The notes beneath the pieces are model-generated. The model saw nothing but the letters and a program-made list of their open reading frames with translations, ran no database searches and had not been told where the DNA came from. From Leguminivora glycinivorella (taxonomy: Eukaryota; Arthropoda; Insecta; Lepidoptera; Tortricidae), in NCBI RefSeq assembly GCF_023078275.1, contig NC_062981.1, positions 20,638,846 to 20,702,845 on the forward strand: a stretch of 64,000 nucleotides of DNA. The letters are read 5' to 3'. Numbering within the stretch: position 1 is the stretch's first letter; the number at the start of each line of letters is the position of its first letter. This document shows, piece after piece, positions 42,613 to 53,620 of the stretch. Made by a program: the position numbers and the translations under genes.

Positions 42613-43130
42613 GCCCGACAGTGACACTTCGCTGTCTTCGCCGTTCATTGCCTGGGGGGTTACCATGAAGTGCTAAAGCCGTTCAGTTTAGGTTGAGAGA
42701 GAGGGACGAAGCTATAGCAGTTCCATAGCTGTTTAACAAGGAAACATTGAAGCTGAGTAACAATGTTACTTGAGCATTTCTTTTTTTTTTTGCCACTTTT
42801 ATGAAATGAGATATTTTTGAAAATTATGCTTTTTCTACTCAGAATTATTAGCTTTTTCAACCCTAGTAGTTAAAAAAAATGTCCCATACGATTTTTTTCT
42901 TATTTTGTTACCATTTTCCGTACATGTTGTATGGGGTAACAAAAAAGGAAAGTACCAAATATGTATGGAAATTCTGGGACACTTTTTGTCTCCCAGTGAA
43001 ATTGAAAGTACTCGTGATTCTGAGTACAATTGGCCTAAAATTCCCTAAAACAATCAAAATAAAAAAAAATGGCAAAAAAAAAGAAATGCTCACTTATCAA
43101 CCCAAAAATAGGCACAAAATTGTCAGTGTC
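42600..43130. repeat. Repeat related to 52560-52740, split by a MITE
   Basis: CGCCGTTCATTGCCTG, TGTTTAACAAGGAAACATTG, GAGTAACAATGTTACTT, the interruption, then ATCAACCCAAAAATAGGCAC and AGTGTCAATGTGGTGAAAT. The 52560 copy is uninterrupted. Confidence 0.8.
42772..43091. mobile_element. M4a MITE, copy D
   Basis: Ends GAGCATTTCTTTTTTTTTTT and AAGAAATGCTC. ACTT is duplicated at 42768-42771 and 43092-43095. The copy at 52560-52740 has one ACTT at the same point (AATGTTACTTATCAACCC). Confidence 0.95.
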
Positions 43131-43131
43131 A

Positions 43132-43520
43132 AGTGTCAATGTGGTGAAATAACCCACAGATGGCCGCACGGCACGATAGTTATTTGTCGTTGTTTGTATT
43201 TGTCTCATTTGTTTTTTTTTTGTTTTTTGTTTTTCTTGTAATTCAAAACTTGTTGAACTATGTAAATTAATTTTAACTGTGCTTTTTTATATATTTACCT
43301 TGTAAGTGTCTTGGTGTTTACTGATAATGTATGTGAGTGAAATAAACGAAAATTGAATAGGTAGACATGGCTTTAAAAAAGTACAAGCGTTTTATTTCAA
43401 ATTCAATCATAATATGAATAAATTGAAATACAAAATATATTATTCCAGTTCAGTGTAACATAACGATGTATTCTAAAATATTATGAGACTGATTTAAACT
43501 TTCACGATTTTTACACATTT
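43132..43520. other. No recognised feature
   Basis: Nothing recognised. Confidence 0.35.
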
Positions 43521-43706
43521 TTAAATTGCAAACGGGACTTAATAGCGTATTTACTATGTTTTAAACACTAACCTCCGACGTTTCAAGGACGGCATTGTCC
43601 CCATTGAGTCTGCTCCGAGACCACGGGGACAATGCCGTCCTTGAAACGTCGGAGGTTAGTGTTTAAAACATAGTAAATACGCGATTAAGTCCCGTTTGCA
43701 ATTTTA
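43521..43706. mobile_element. Palindromic MITE (M9), near-perfect arms
   Basis: Arms of ~80 bp: ATTGCAAACGGGACTTAATA, GTATTTACTATGTTTTAAAC, ACTAACCTCCGACGTTTCAA, mirrored with about one change. Close relative at 24426-24716. Confidence 0.9.
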
Positions 43707-44136
43707 AATATTATGAGACTGTATTGAAATAAATTGAAACTGAATTATTTTTTATTTTTATTCGCGTCTCTATCCAGCGCTACAATGGTTAAATGTTCGT
43801 TTCATTGCCAGTGTAGAAAATGACAGTCCTTTCACTTTTAAAACTTACTTAATACTTTAACACTTTTTGCGTACCAATCCACTGTTTCGACTTGATAATT
43901 ATATTGTTTTGAGTACACGATAAATCGATCATGCACAGGTTTCATGTCTGAATTTGCAAGTGTGGAGTTTGCGTAATTTTAACTGTAAAACTTGTATAAT
44001 AAAATAAAAATAAAAAACGCTCGTTTCCTAACTAGAATTAACTTGACGAGTAAAGTTATTGTAGATTTTTTCTAAATACTCGTACTTCGTGCTGTAACAT
44101 TACCTAATTATATTAAGTAAGTATTCTATATAGTAA
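43707..44136. other. No recognised feature
   Basis: Nothing recognised. Confidence 0.35.
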
Positions 44137-44260
44137 CTAGCTTTTACCCGCGGCTTCGCCCGCGTAATAAAAGTATTCTTATTGAAACGTTTACAAAAAA
44201 TAAGATTTTCATTTGGATCCGTAGGTTTCTTTGTAGGTACATCTGTCCGCGATTATTTCG
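44137..44260 (-). mobile_element. Helitron 3' end fragment
   Basis: CTAGCTTTTACCCGCGGCTT then CGCCCGCG is the complement of the Helitron hairpin end. The inner sequence differs from the other copies, so it may belong to a sister family. Confidence 0.65.
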
Positions 44261-44267
44261 ATTAAGG

Positions 44268-44345
44268 TAAAGCAGGGCAATTCTCGACTGGGGGGCCATT
44301 GTAACTGATCTATTTGCTGTACGGTCCGGTTTTGGCTGACTGTAC
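44268..44345. repeat. Short dispersed repeat
   Basis: TAAAGCAGGGCAATTCTCGA and CTGGGGGGCCATTGTAACTG, as at 38954-39000. Confidence 0.5.
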
Positions 44346-44744
44346 CTTACACATATTAATATTGTTTTAAAAGAAATTCTTGCAATGATTGTAGAATTGT
44401 TACACAGCGACCACAGCGTAGGTGCGAATATGTATGTATTTTACCTATATAAATATTTATACTGGGGAAACTTCATACAACCCACATAGCCAGTATCTCG
44501 ACGCTATGGTCGGTAGGGTAAAAAGTACTTCCTTGCATTATCGCTTACAATTTTTTCCATTTTGCTTATACTTATTGCAAACGTAAACATATAAAAGGCA
44601 AGCAAACAACGATCTTCTTACAGCACATTGAATGTAATAGTTTACGGATGCAGGATACTCGCCGATGCCTACTTACTAATACCTTCCCACTGGGCCACCT
44701 GCATTTTACACTGCCTAAATATCGATTGCCGACCGATTATTCCG
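44346..44744. other. No recognised feature
   Basis: Nothing recognised before the hexamer array. Confidence 0.35.
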
Positions 44745-45568
44745 ACCCCAATCCCTATTCTTATCCCCGTCCCTATCTCTATCTTTGTCCCCGTCCCCGT
44801 TCCGTCCCTGTCCCCGTCCCTCCCCTATCCCTATCCCCGTCCCCGTCCCCTATTTTTATCCCTATTTCTATCCCTATCCCTATCCCGATCCCGATCCCGA
44901 TCCCGATCCCTATCCCCACCCCTACCCCTACCCCTACCCCTACCCCTACCCCTACCCCTACCCCTACCCCTACCCCTATCCTTATCCCAATCCCAATCCC
45001 AATCCCAATCCCTATCCCTATCCCTATCCATATCCCTATCCCTATCCCTATCCCTATCCCTATCCCTATCCCTATCCCTATCCCTATCCCTATCCATATC
45101 CCTATCCCTATCCCTATCCCTATCCATATCCCTATCCCTATCCCTATCCCAATCCCAATCCCAATCCCTATCCCTATCCCTATTCCTATCCCTATCCCTA
45201 TCCCTATCCCAATCCCAATCCCAATGCCTATCCCTAACCCTATCCCTATCCCTATCCCTATCCATATCCCTATCCCTATCCCTATCCCTATCCCAATCCC
45301 AATCCCAATCCCTATCCCTATCCCTATCCCTATCCCTACCCCTAACCCTATCCCTATCCCTATCCCTATCCCTATCCCAATCCCAATCCCAATCCCAATC
45401 CCAATCCCAATGCCTATGCCTATCCCTATCCATATCCATATCCCTATCCCTATCCCTATCCCTATCCCAATCCCAATCCCTATCCCTATCCCTATCCTAT
45501 CCCTATCCCTATCCCTAACCCTATCCCTATCCCTGTCCCTGTCCCTGTCCCTGACCCTGTCCCTGTCT

Positions 45569-45601
<33 letters not shown>

Positions 45602-45628
45602 GCCCTGTCCCTGTCCTTGCCCCTGTCA
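44745..45628. repeat. (CCCTAT)n hexamer array with variant blocks
   Basis: About 880 bp of CCNNNT hexamers. CCCCGT dominates the left edge, CCCGAT at 44881-44910, CCCTAC at ~44924-44976, CCCTAT mixed with recurrent CCCAAT blocks of 3-6 units through 45480, and CCCTGT at ~45523-45626. It is not the insect telomere pentamer. The long open frames are dipeptide repeats and not genes. Confidence 0.95.
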
Positions 45629-45637
45629 AATTATCAT

Positions 45638-47555
45638 GCTAGGAGGTGAACTTTGAAAAATCCTTTCTTAGTGCGCCTCTAAGGAACTTCCGTGTCAATT
45701 TGAAATCTCTTGAACCAGAAGTAAAGATAAAAACTAAAGCTATACTTATGGCTATTTTGGATATTTTAACCCCATTGCACAATAACAGGGGAGAAAATTT
45801 CTTTTCCACCTCATTAGATTTAAAAATCGTTGTATATATCGTGATCAGCGACCCGATAAACCATAAAAACGATACCCATATTGTGTTTTTGACTTTACCC
45901 CCTTTGCACCCCTTTAGGGGTCAAATTTTCAAAAAACCTGAAACATGTATTTAGTCATATGTCTTTAGGAATCCTCCTGTGAAGTTTCGAATAAAATAGT
46001 CAAACTAATCTTGTTTCCCCATACAAACTTTGAACCCCCATTTCACCCTTTTAAGAGGAGAATTTTGAAAAATTCTTTCTTAGTTCTCCTCTACGCCATA
46101 TAAGGAACCTATGTGCCAAATTTGAAATCTCTAGGACCAGCGGTTTCGGCTGTGTGTTGATATGTCAATCAGTCAGTCAATATCTTCTTTTATATATTTA
46201 AACCCCATTGCACCACAACAGGGGAGAAGGTATTTCACTTCCGCCTCGTTAGATTTTAAAAAACGTTGTATTTATCGTGATCAGCGACCCGATAAACCAT
46301 AAAAACGATACCCATATAGATTTTTTGACTTTATCACCCCTTTTCACCCTTTTAGGGGTTAAATTTTCAAAAAACCTGAAACACGTATTCAGTCATATGT
46401 CTTAAGGAATCTTCCTGTGAAGTTTCGAATAAAATAGTCAAACTAATCTTGTTTCCCCATACAAACTTTGAACCCCCATTTGACCTCCTTAGGAGGTGAA
46501 TTTTGGAAAATCCTTTCTTAGTGCTCCTCTACACTATATAAGGAACCTATGTGCCAAATTTGAAATCTCTAGGACCAGCGGTTTCGGCTGTGTGTTGATA
46601 TGTCAGTCAGTCAGTCAATATCTTCTTTTATATATTTTTTTGATATTTAAACCCCATTGCACCACAACAGGGGAGAAGGTATTTCACTTCCGCCTCGTTA
46701 GATTTTAAAAACGTTGTATTTATCGTGATCAGCGACCCGATAAACCATAAAAACGATACCCATATTGATTTTTTGACTTTATCACCCCCTTTTCACCCTT
46801 TTAGGGGTTAAATTTTCAAAAAACCTGAAACACGTATTCAGTCATATGTCTTAAGGAATCTTCCTGTGAAGTTTCGAATAAAATAATCAAACTAATCTTG
46901 TTTCCCCATACAAACATTGAACCCCCATTTGACCCCCTTAGGAGATGAATTTTGGAAAATCCTTTCTTAGTGCTCCTCTACACTATATAAGGAACCTACG
47001 TGCCAAATTTGAAATCTCTAGGACCAGCGGTTTCGGCTGTGCGTTGATATGTCAGTCAGTCAGTCAATATCTTCTTTTATATATTTTTTTGATATTTAAA
47101 CCCCATTGCACCACAACAGGGGAGAAGGTATTTCACTTCCGCCTCGTTAGATTTTAAAAAACGTTGTATTTATCGTGATCAGCGACCCGATAAACCATAA
47201 AAACGATACCCATATAGATTTTTTGACTTTATCACCCCCTTTTCACCCTTTTAGGGGTTAAATTTTCAAAAAACCTGAAACACGTATTCAGTCATATGTC
47301 TTAAGGAATCTTCCTGTGAAGTTTCGAATAAAATAATCAAACTAATCTTGTTTCCCCATACAAACTTTGAACCCCCATTTGACCCCCTTAGGAGATGAAT
47401 TTTGGAAAATCCTTTCTTAGTGCTCCTCTACACTATATAAGGAACCTACGTGCCAAATTTGAAATCTCTAGGACCAGCGGTTTCGGCTGTGCGTTGATAT
47501 GTCAGTCAGTCAGTCAGTCAGTCAGCTTCTTCTTTTATATATTTAGATATTTTAA
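45638..47555. repeat. ~449-bp tandem repeat, about 4.3 units
   Basis: Units start near 45643, 46053, 46491, 46940 and 47390, marked by AGGAGGTGAATTTTGGAAAA, CCAGCGGTTTCGGCTGTG, GTCAGTCAGTCA and AACCCCATTGCACCACAACA. The last three starts are nearly identical at 449-450 bp spacing; the first unit is divergent and shortened. It ends in (GTCA)n at 47500-47524. Confidence 0.95.
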
Positions 47556-47587
47556 CGCGCATGTAGTTGTTTACAGTTGTTCACAGT

Positions 47588-47680
47588 ATAAATACCAACA
47601 AATATTTATTTATTTATTTTACTTTATTAGGTAACACCAAACAGATTTCGTACAAAATCTTGATAACAATTAAATCTTAT
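47588..47680 (-). mobile_element. LINE 3' tail
   Basis: (ATTT)n at 47606-47620, then TACTTTATTAGGTAACACCA, reads as the complement of a LINE end with an AAAT-repeat tail. Confidence 0.5.
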
Positions 47681-48522
47681 GCTAAGTGGCTTAAAACTAG
47701 CACGAGATCCAAAACAAGCGTACTCAGCATGTTTTACAATTCAGCGGAAATAATACATATTTTAACACTATCTAGTAAGTAATACTTATTATATAATACT
47801 TAGTTACCTTTGTATTGGAGTTGCATCCATGCCGATGGCAGGGTAATTTTATTTGCCAATATCTACTAAACAAACAAAATAGTACGATAAAATCTGTTTT
47901 TATTGAAATATGTTAAATCCAAGGGAAATTAGAAAAGAATATAAAAAAGTGCCTGAATACAGACATGTACATTATAATCACACAAAAAGTTTTAAAACGC
48001 GCGGCTACGAACGAAGTAAACAGTCTGCCCTATCTGCCAGACATTGAATAAACAAAATTGTAAATCCATTATTTTTCCCTTTTGACAAATATTTTTTTAT
48101 AGCCCAGTTTCTAGTTGGATACCGCTATGAATTATTTAGTTCCAAATAGTTTGTTTAGGCAAAAAATGGCAGCTAAAATGATAGATTGCTGAGGTAAGGT
48201 TACCATAAATCCTAGATTAGAAGAAAATGTATGGGTAAATTATTATGAAAATGATTTATTACTTTGTTTTTTGGCAGTAACACTTAACTAGTTTGTTATG
48301 GAAGGTAATTTTATTAGTTTTGCACTACTTGTTATCACGGATTTTTTTATTATTATGAAAATTAAGTAAGGTATAGGGCCAGATTGAAAGGTTTTTATTG
48401 CGGGGTAAGAAAGAGAACTGCTCGTCATACGGAACGTATTTCTTCTTACCCCTCAAGAAAAACCCTTCAAAATTTCCCCAACTTACTTCATTTTACATAG
48501 CCTGAATTCATAGCACATTCCT
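47681..48522. other. No gene; one palindrome
   Basis: 48384-48475 folds on TTGAAAGGTTTTTATTGCGG / GAAAAACCCTTCAA and GGGGTAAGAA / TTCTTACCCC. Otherwise nothing recognised. Confidence 0.45.
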
Positions 48523-48765
48523 CCTTGCGTTATCCCAGGCATTCGCCGCGGCTTATGGAAGCCTGGGGTCCGCTTTGACAGCTAATCCCAAGATTTGGCG
48601 TAGGCACCAGTATCACGAAAGTGACTGCCATCTGACCTTACCAACCGGAGGGTAACTAGACCTTATTGAAATTAGTCCGGTTTCCTCACGTTGTTTTCCT
48701 TCACCGAAAAGTGACTGGCAAATATCAAATGACATTTCGCACATAACTTCTGAAAAACTCATATA
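48523..48765 (-). mobile_element. SINE-B copy
   Basis: Complement of GTTATGTGCGAAATGTCATT, GATATTTGCCAGTCACTTTT, GAAGGAAAACAACG and CCCAGGCTTCCATAAGCC. It supplies the uninterrupted site for the MITE at 31158. Confidence 0.85.
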
Positions 48766-49009
48766 ACTGATATAACTGATATCATAGCCTCATGAATAAT
48801 GCCTTCATTAATCCAGATAACATAATCCCATCTTAAATATCGGCAACGCATACTTAATTCTCTTGGGGTCTTAAAATTCAATTTGCACCGTAAACCGTAA
48901 TCAATGCGCATTGAACTCTTTTAAAATATTCTTGATAAATACCTAAGTCTTGAACGGACAAAATACAAGTGCAGGACATTTATGTGCACATGTCAGCTAT
49001 AAGCCAACT

Positions 49010-49260
49010 AACATGAGTACATACATACAATCACGCCTGTATCCCATAAAGAGCAGAGTACATGAAAGCACTCAATCTTCAGTGCCACTTAGAAAATAAG
49101 GGGTTGAAAGAACACGAAATTGTGACATTTTGCAGTGACAGGTTGCCAGCCACTCGCCTACGCCGCAATTTAACCCATATCACACAGTCGACTTCTACAA
49201 CACCCACGAGAAGAAAGGCGGTGGTGAAATTCTTTACCCGTCACTTAACTTAGAAATTAA
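49010..49260 (-). repeat. Repeat F10, minus copy
   Basis: TACAATCACGCCTGTATCCC, GCAGTGACAGGTTGCCAGCC, ACAACACCCACGAGAAG and GGTGGTGAAATTCTTTACCC. Confidence 0.75.
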
Positions 49261-49269
49261 TAATTTTTG

Positions 49270-49517
49270 CTGTTTCCGTAGCACTGTGCGTTTAACTTCC
49301 TGCCCCGTACAGCCAAACTGTGGAATGAATTGTCGCCTGCGGTATTTCCGGACCGATGCGACCTTCAAATCTTCAATAAAAGAGCGTACAACCATCTTAA
49401 AGGCCGGTAACGCACCTCCAACACCTCTGGTGTTTCGAGTGTCCATGGGCGGCGGTGATTGCTTACCATCAGGCGACCAGTCTGCTCGTTTGCCTCCTAT
49501 CCCATACAAAAAGCACA
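49270..49517 (+). mobile_element. LINE-B 3' end
   Basis: The frame reads KLWNELSPAVFPDRCDLQIF and NKRAYNHLKGR then stop, a jockey-like ORF2 terminus. The UTR GTGTCCATGGGCGGCGGTGA and TGCTCGTTTGCCTCCTATCC and a short A-run follow. Confidence 0.8.
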
Positions 49518-50023
49518 AAAAAGTATATGTGTAAAATAACACTTACCGAACTTGTGACCTATTCGGGCGTCTGGTTTATAATGGGAAGCAGGTCAAACAG
49601 CTAAGACCTAATTTTTATCTAGGCTAGGCTCTAAAGCGAATTAACTTAAATAAAATATCGTTCTGTAAGGCTTTGGGTGAAAATGTCAAGCGGAATGGAA
49701 ATCTTTTAGATTAGAATCAGGATTTTTTCGTTTTTCTGCTAAGAACCTATTAAAATAATACTAATATTTTATTCCTGAGTAATTTTAAAAAAGATAGTTC
49801 TATAATAGCTACTATTGTAGGATTTTAGGGCTAGATCGATTTGTAACTTATCTTAAATTATATTTAATGATTTATTTTCTATCAAAACCGCGGTACAATA
49901 TGATATTCTGCTTAGGGTATCAAACGACATTTTAATATTTAACTCTGATTCATTAGGTGAAGTAACTACACCTGTCCCTTTTTGTCCATAACGTAGGTAT
50001 AACTGTATTAAAAGAATTGAAAT
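49518..50023. other. No recognised feature
   Basis: Nothing recognised. Confidence 0.35.
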
Positions 50024-50212
50024 AGATATCATACACGAAGGAAAAAACGACAAGGCCCACTGGTGACCGAGCCGGAAGTCGAACCCGCTTACGCGGCTAA
50101 CGTCATTACCACTAGACCAACAGCCGCTAGCCCGACGTCAACCGCGTTAGCTGAAGTTTCGATTCCCGGCTCGGCCACCAGTGAGCCTTGCCGTTTTTTC
50201 TTTCGTGTATGA
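50024..50212. repeat. Inverted pair of tRNA-like SINE-D heads
   Basis: ATATCATACACGAAGGAAAA and GCCCACTGGTGACCGAGCCG on the left mirror CGGCTCGGCCACCAGTGAGC and TTTCTTTCGTGTATGATAT on the right. Each arm ends in a tRNA-like T-arm (GTCGAACCCGC / GTTTCGATTCCC). Confidence 0.8.
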
Positions 50213-50799
50213 TATATATATTACAATTTATAAATGTATAGTAGTGTGACTACTTGAAAAAGAACAAATCCAAAAAAAAAATCAATAAAACAATTTGATT
50301 TGTTCCCTAGTTGTGTTTTAAAAGATTTTTGTTTTGTAAAGCACCCCCTTAGTTACTCGATTCAAAAGATAAAGATTACGTGCCTAATTTGATTACAGGT
50401 TTTACATTCATTTAATATTTCATCAATTCATAACGGCATATTTCCAAATTTTCCAATGCCATTTGAGTATTAATTATAGTGCCAACATCATAAATATTTC
50501 TCCCTCGAATATAAACTCATTAATAATCATTAACGCATCGTCAATAAGAGTGATTCCAAAATAAGCATGCATTTAAATTGCGGTGCCATTTCCTCACTGA
50601 TGAACAATATTGAATCAAGCGTCCAATGTCACTAGTGATGGGAACATATCAAACATCACATTTGAGGAAAGATAACGAACGTAACAGGTGAATGGGTGGT
50701 GAAAACAAAATGAGACAAATTTGAGATCTTCTCAAAAAAACGAAAGAGACGAACCAATAAGATGATCATTAAATAAATGTCATATACAAAGAAAAAGTG
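50213..50799. other. No recognised feature
   Basis: Nothing recognised. Confidence 0.35.
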
Positions 50800-50960
50800 A
50801 CCAAGGCCTCCAAGTGTTCCGAGCTGGAATCGAACCAGCGTACTCCGTTAACCGGACGGATGCCTGTAAAACCTCTCGGCCATCGGATCACGAAAGCAAG
50901 GGTCGAAATTTCCAAGTATATGACACAATTACCGAAGGCTTGGCGCCCCCCGCCATCTCT
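50800..50960 (-). mobile_element. SINE-D copy
   Basis: Minus-strand tRNA-like head: complement of GGCCGAGAGGTTTTACAGGC (A-box side) and GGTTCGATTCCAGC (B box), then GGAGGCCTTGGTCACTTTTT. Confidence 0.7.
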
Positions 50961-51214
50961 GAGGTAGAACCGAAACTAGTTCGACCTCCTAACTGAATCA
51001 ACAAATGTGATTACGAGCTAGCGAATATAAGATGATATACCTAATAACAAATATTTGATACGCCGAAACTCGTGGCATGAAACAACTAGGAAGTACAAAC
51101 TTGACAGTCACATGTCATGTCATATTCAAAGACAAAGTGGCACAGGATCCTAACACATTCACGAGCAGCGCAAGCTACATTATATGAGCGTATCTAACGG
51201 CCTGATACATATAT

Positions 51215-51375
51215 ACATACATACAATCACGCCTGTATCCCATAAAGGGGTAGGCAGAACACATGAAACTACTAAAGTTTCAGTGCCACTCTTGGCAAAT
51301 AAGGGGTTGAAAGAAAACGAAACTGTGACATTGCAGTGACAGGTTGCCAGCCTCTCGCCTACGCCACAATCTAAC
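51215..51375 (-). repeat. Repeat F10, minus copy
   Basis: ACAATCACGCCTGTATCCCA, GGGGTTGAAAGAAAACGAAA and GCAGTGACAGGTTGCCAGCC. Confidence 0.75.
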
Positions 51376-51398
51376 GGCTTGATATTACGTATTATCAC

Positions 51399-51500
51399 CA
51401 AGGATCGTTAACTGCGAGCGAAATCCATTGAAATGACGTATGACAACCAGTTAGCAACCCTAGTACTTCAATGGATTTCGCTCGCAGTTAACGATCCTTG
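51399..51500. mobile_element. 102-bp hAT-type MITE
   Basis: Perfect 34-bp inverted ends starting CAAGGATCGTTAACTGCGAG, with an 8-bp duplication ATTATCAC at 51391-51398 and 51501-51508. The CAAGG end and 8-bp duplication fit the hAT superfamily. Confidence 0.95.
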
Positions 51501-51542
51501 ATTATCACATAGTGCCAGCGTATGCTACGCGTAACATGCGTA

Positions 51543-51698
51543 TAGGTGAAAAACTTAAGAAAGTCACTTGTAGTATGTGTGAGTGACGTGTTCGAATAGA
51601 GAACACATATTTAAAATTAGTAACACAAACAAAACAAACGCCTATTCGAACACGTCACTCACACATACAACTGGTTACTTTCTTAAGTTTTTCACCTA
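51543..51698. mobile_element. 156-bp MITE with ~55-bp arms
   Basis: TAGGTGAAAAACTTAAGAAA and GTGTGAGTGACGTGTTCGAA on the left mirror TTCGAACACGTCACTCACAC and TTTCTTAAGTTTTTCACCTA. The arms differ by small indels. Target duplication not resolved. Confidence 0.85.
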
Positions 51699-51959
51699 AG
51701 TTCGAAAACAAAATCCCTTCGTATTCTTACGGAAACGTATGAACGTGTCATGCTATTTCAGTCAGTCTCAGTAAAATATGTACTGACATTGACTGAACTA
51801 GCATGACAAATATATTCAATCACATTTATTTATTCAATAACAATATTACATCGTGTTGGAATCTTAAATCTAGGCACACAATATACGAACGTTTCCGGAA
51901 AAATGGGAAGGAAACCCTTTTCGCACTTTCCATCTGCAGCGATAACATGGAAGAAAACC

Positions 51960-52110
51960 AGCCGGTCTAGATAAAGTGACAATCATTGACGCTACGTGGC
52001 AATCAAAACGCAGTCTGACTCTGTCGCGCCTCTTCTAAAGAGCGACATAGAAAGCTATTTAAAATACGCTTAGGAATTGTAAGCGATTGTGATATTTGCT
52101 GGGTAACCTG
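51960..52110. repeat. Possible P6-related piece
   Basis: AACGCAGTCTGACTCTGTCG and CGCTACGTGGCAATC resemble words at 31015-31060 and 32200. Weak. Confidence 0.4.
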
Positions 52111-52224
52111 GCACGTTTTGTACGGAAAAAGTGCGAACTGAAGGCCAATTTAAGTGTACACCGATATCAGAACAATCCGTAAAATATCATTCGGTAGCCT
52201 ATTTCACAATAAGTGAATAAGTGG

Positions 52225-52330
52225 CGTACAAAATCAAAATAATTTATTCAACAAATAGGCCACAGGGGCACTTTTACACGTCACAATTACATATTTAGAA
52301 AATATTTAAAATTGAATTGAAATTACAATT
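52225..52330 (-). mobile_element. LINE 3' tail
   Basis: AAAATCAAAATAATTTATTC then AACAAATAGGCCACAGGGGC is the complement of a LINE end. The same kind of tail is at 63430. Confidence 0.55.
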
Positions 52331-52494
52331 GATAAGTACTACTAATTGTAAGTTCTAACTAAAGTATAACTCTACTACAATTAATTAGAGATGTAGAAGG
52401 TCTCTAAATGTCGAATTACAACTAAGAACTATACTAAATATAAAAAGTATAAATAGAAAAAAAGTCTAAAATTACTTTAGAGGTGCATATGTAC

Positions 52495-52560
52495 ATGAAG
52501 GGAGGCCTATGCTCAGCCGTGGGCGATTAACGGCTGAAATGATGATGATGATGATAATGA
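52495..52560 (+). mobile_element. RTE-like LINE 3' tail
   Basis: GGGAGGCCTATGCTCAGCCG then TGGGCGATTAACGGCTG and (ATG)n. Matches the usual end of insect RTE elements (GAGGCCTTTGCCCAGCAGTG at 27298). Confidence 0.6.
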
Positions 52561-52740
52561 TTTCACAATCGTGACAATTGTCGCCCAACAGCAGTAACAC
52601 TTCGACGTTCATTGCCTGTTCAACAAGGAAATATTAACGCTGAGTAACAATGTTACTTATCAACCCAGAAATAAGCACAAAATTTTCAGTGTCAAAAGTG
52701 AATGTCACTGTGGTAAATTAGATCATTGTCCTAATGATAT
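52560..52740. repeat. Uninterrupted relative of 42600-43130
   Basis: ACGTTCATTGCCTGTTCAAC, GCTGAGTAACAATGTTACTT and ATCAACCCAGAAATAAGCAC. Serves as the empty site for MITE copy D. Confidence 0.8.
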
Positions 52741-53424
52741 CAATGAAACCCACAATTTGCTTTACACTTGCACGTGACATGAAAAAGGTAGATGTCAAAA
52801 GACATTAAAGAAATCATGAAATTACCCGTTCAAAACGGCGTCTTCAAAAGAAAACCCAAATGAGGTAAACCAACCTCGAATCCTTTTCCCGTCCCTAATT
52901 GAACCGGTCGGTATAAATTTACCCGAAATTCAATAAAGTTTGTCTGAAATAAACCTGTCGTTAGAGACATTAAATTATTTATAGTTAGGTTATTCGCAAA
53001 CTAGAGGACATTTTCAAAAGCTACTATAAAACTTAGTGCTTAGTTAGTTCAAGAGCTTTATTACGTAAAACTTGGCAGATTTTTTTTTTAAAGTGGAAAA
53101 TGTCTGCCTTGGGCAAATAAATTTATTCTAAGCCTAACGGCAGCAAAATTGGCAGACGTTTCTGCTAATCAGAAGTTAAAATTTGGTAGATTTTGTTGTT
53201 AACTTTAGACAGACTTTGAGACTAGGCAGAAACACCCGTCTTCAAAACTAAAAATCCGGTAGTTTAAAAATGTAATATTCGATGAAGTCCCGTATTTTAA
53301 GTTAAAATAAAAAAACGTAACCTTAAACAGCATGACAATACTCGTAATATTTTTGTGACATTTTACTCTCGAAATGTGATTTATTTATTTATTTATTAAG
53401 ATCTGGGATTATTTGTTTATTAGG
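52741..53424. other. No recognised feature
   Basis: The words GGCAGA/GTCTGCC recur at 53070-53250. No gene recognised. Confidence 0.35.
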
Positions 53425-53620
53425 ATTAATATCTGGGTGCTGACATGCAGTGAGTGTGGTCGTACATTCACTGCAAAAATAGGCTACGACAGCCACCTGA
53501 GAGCTCACGACCGTAGATTTCAATAATAAGCCGAAACCCAGTCGCTGAGGCCAAAACCGGCCGGGATAGGACGATGACTAAAATCATCAAAAGAAGATAC
53601 AATACAAACTATAAAAGCCG
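53425..53620 (+). pseudogene. LINE end with zinc finger
   Basis: The frame reads LTCSECGRTFTAKIGYDSHL then RAHDRR and stops near 53524. The UTR CAAAACCGGCCGGGATAGGA then follows. It resembles the CxxC...H C-terminal finger of LINE ORF2s, as at 20286. A genuine C2H2 gene is unlikely with one finger and stops on both sides. Confidence 0.6.

Noticed and set aside
44745..45628. Interstitial telomere repeat
   Set aside because: The insect telomere unit is TTAGG/CCTAA. The array unit is CCCTAT with CCNNNT variants; CCCTAA occurs only a few times.
44628..45649. Long open frames (150-333 codons) over the hexamer array
   Set aside because: They are dipeptide repeats (Pro-Ile, Leu-Ser, Tyr-Pro, Arg-Asp) forced by a 6-bp repeat with no stop; open in several frames on both strands.
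53425..53530. Host C2H2 zinc-finger gene
   Set aside because: Single finger, stops on both sides, and LINE-like 3' sequence follows.
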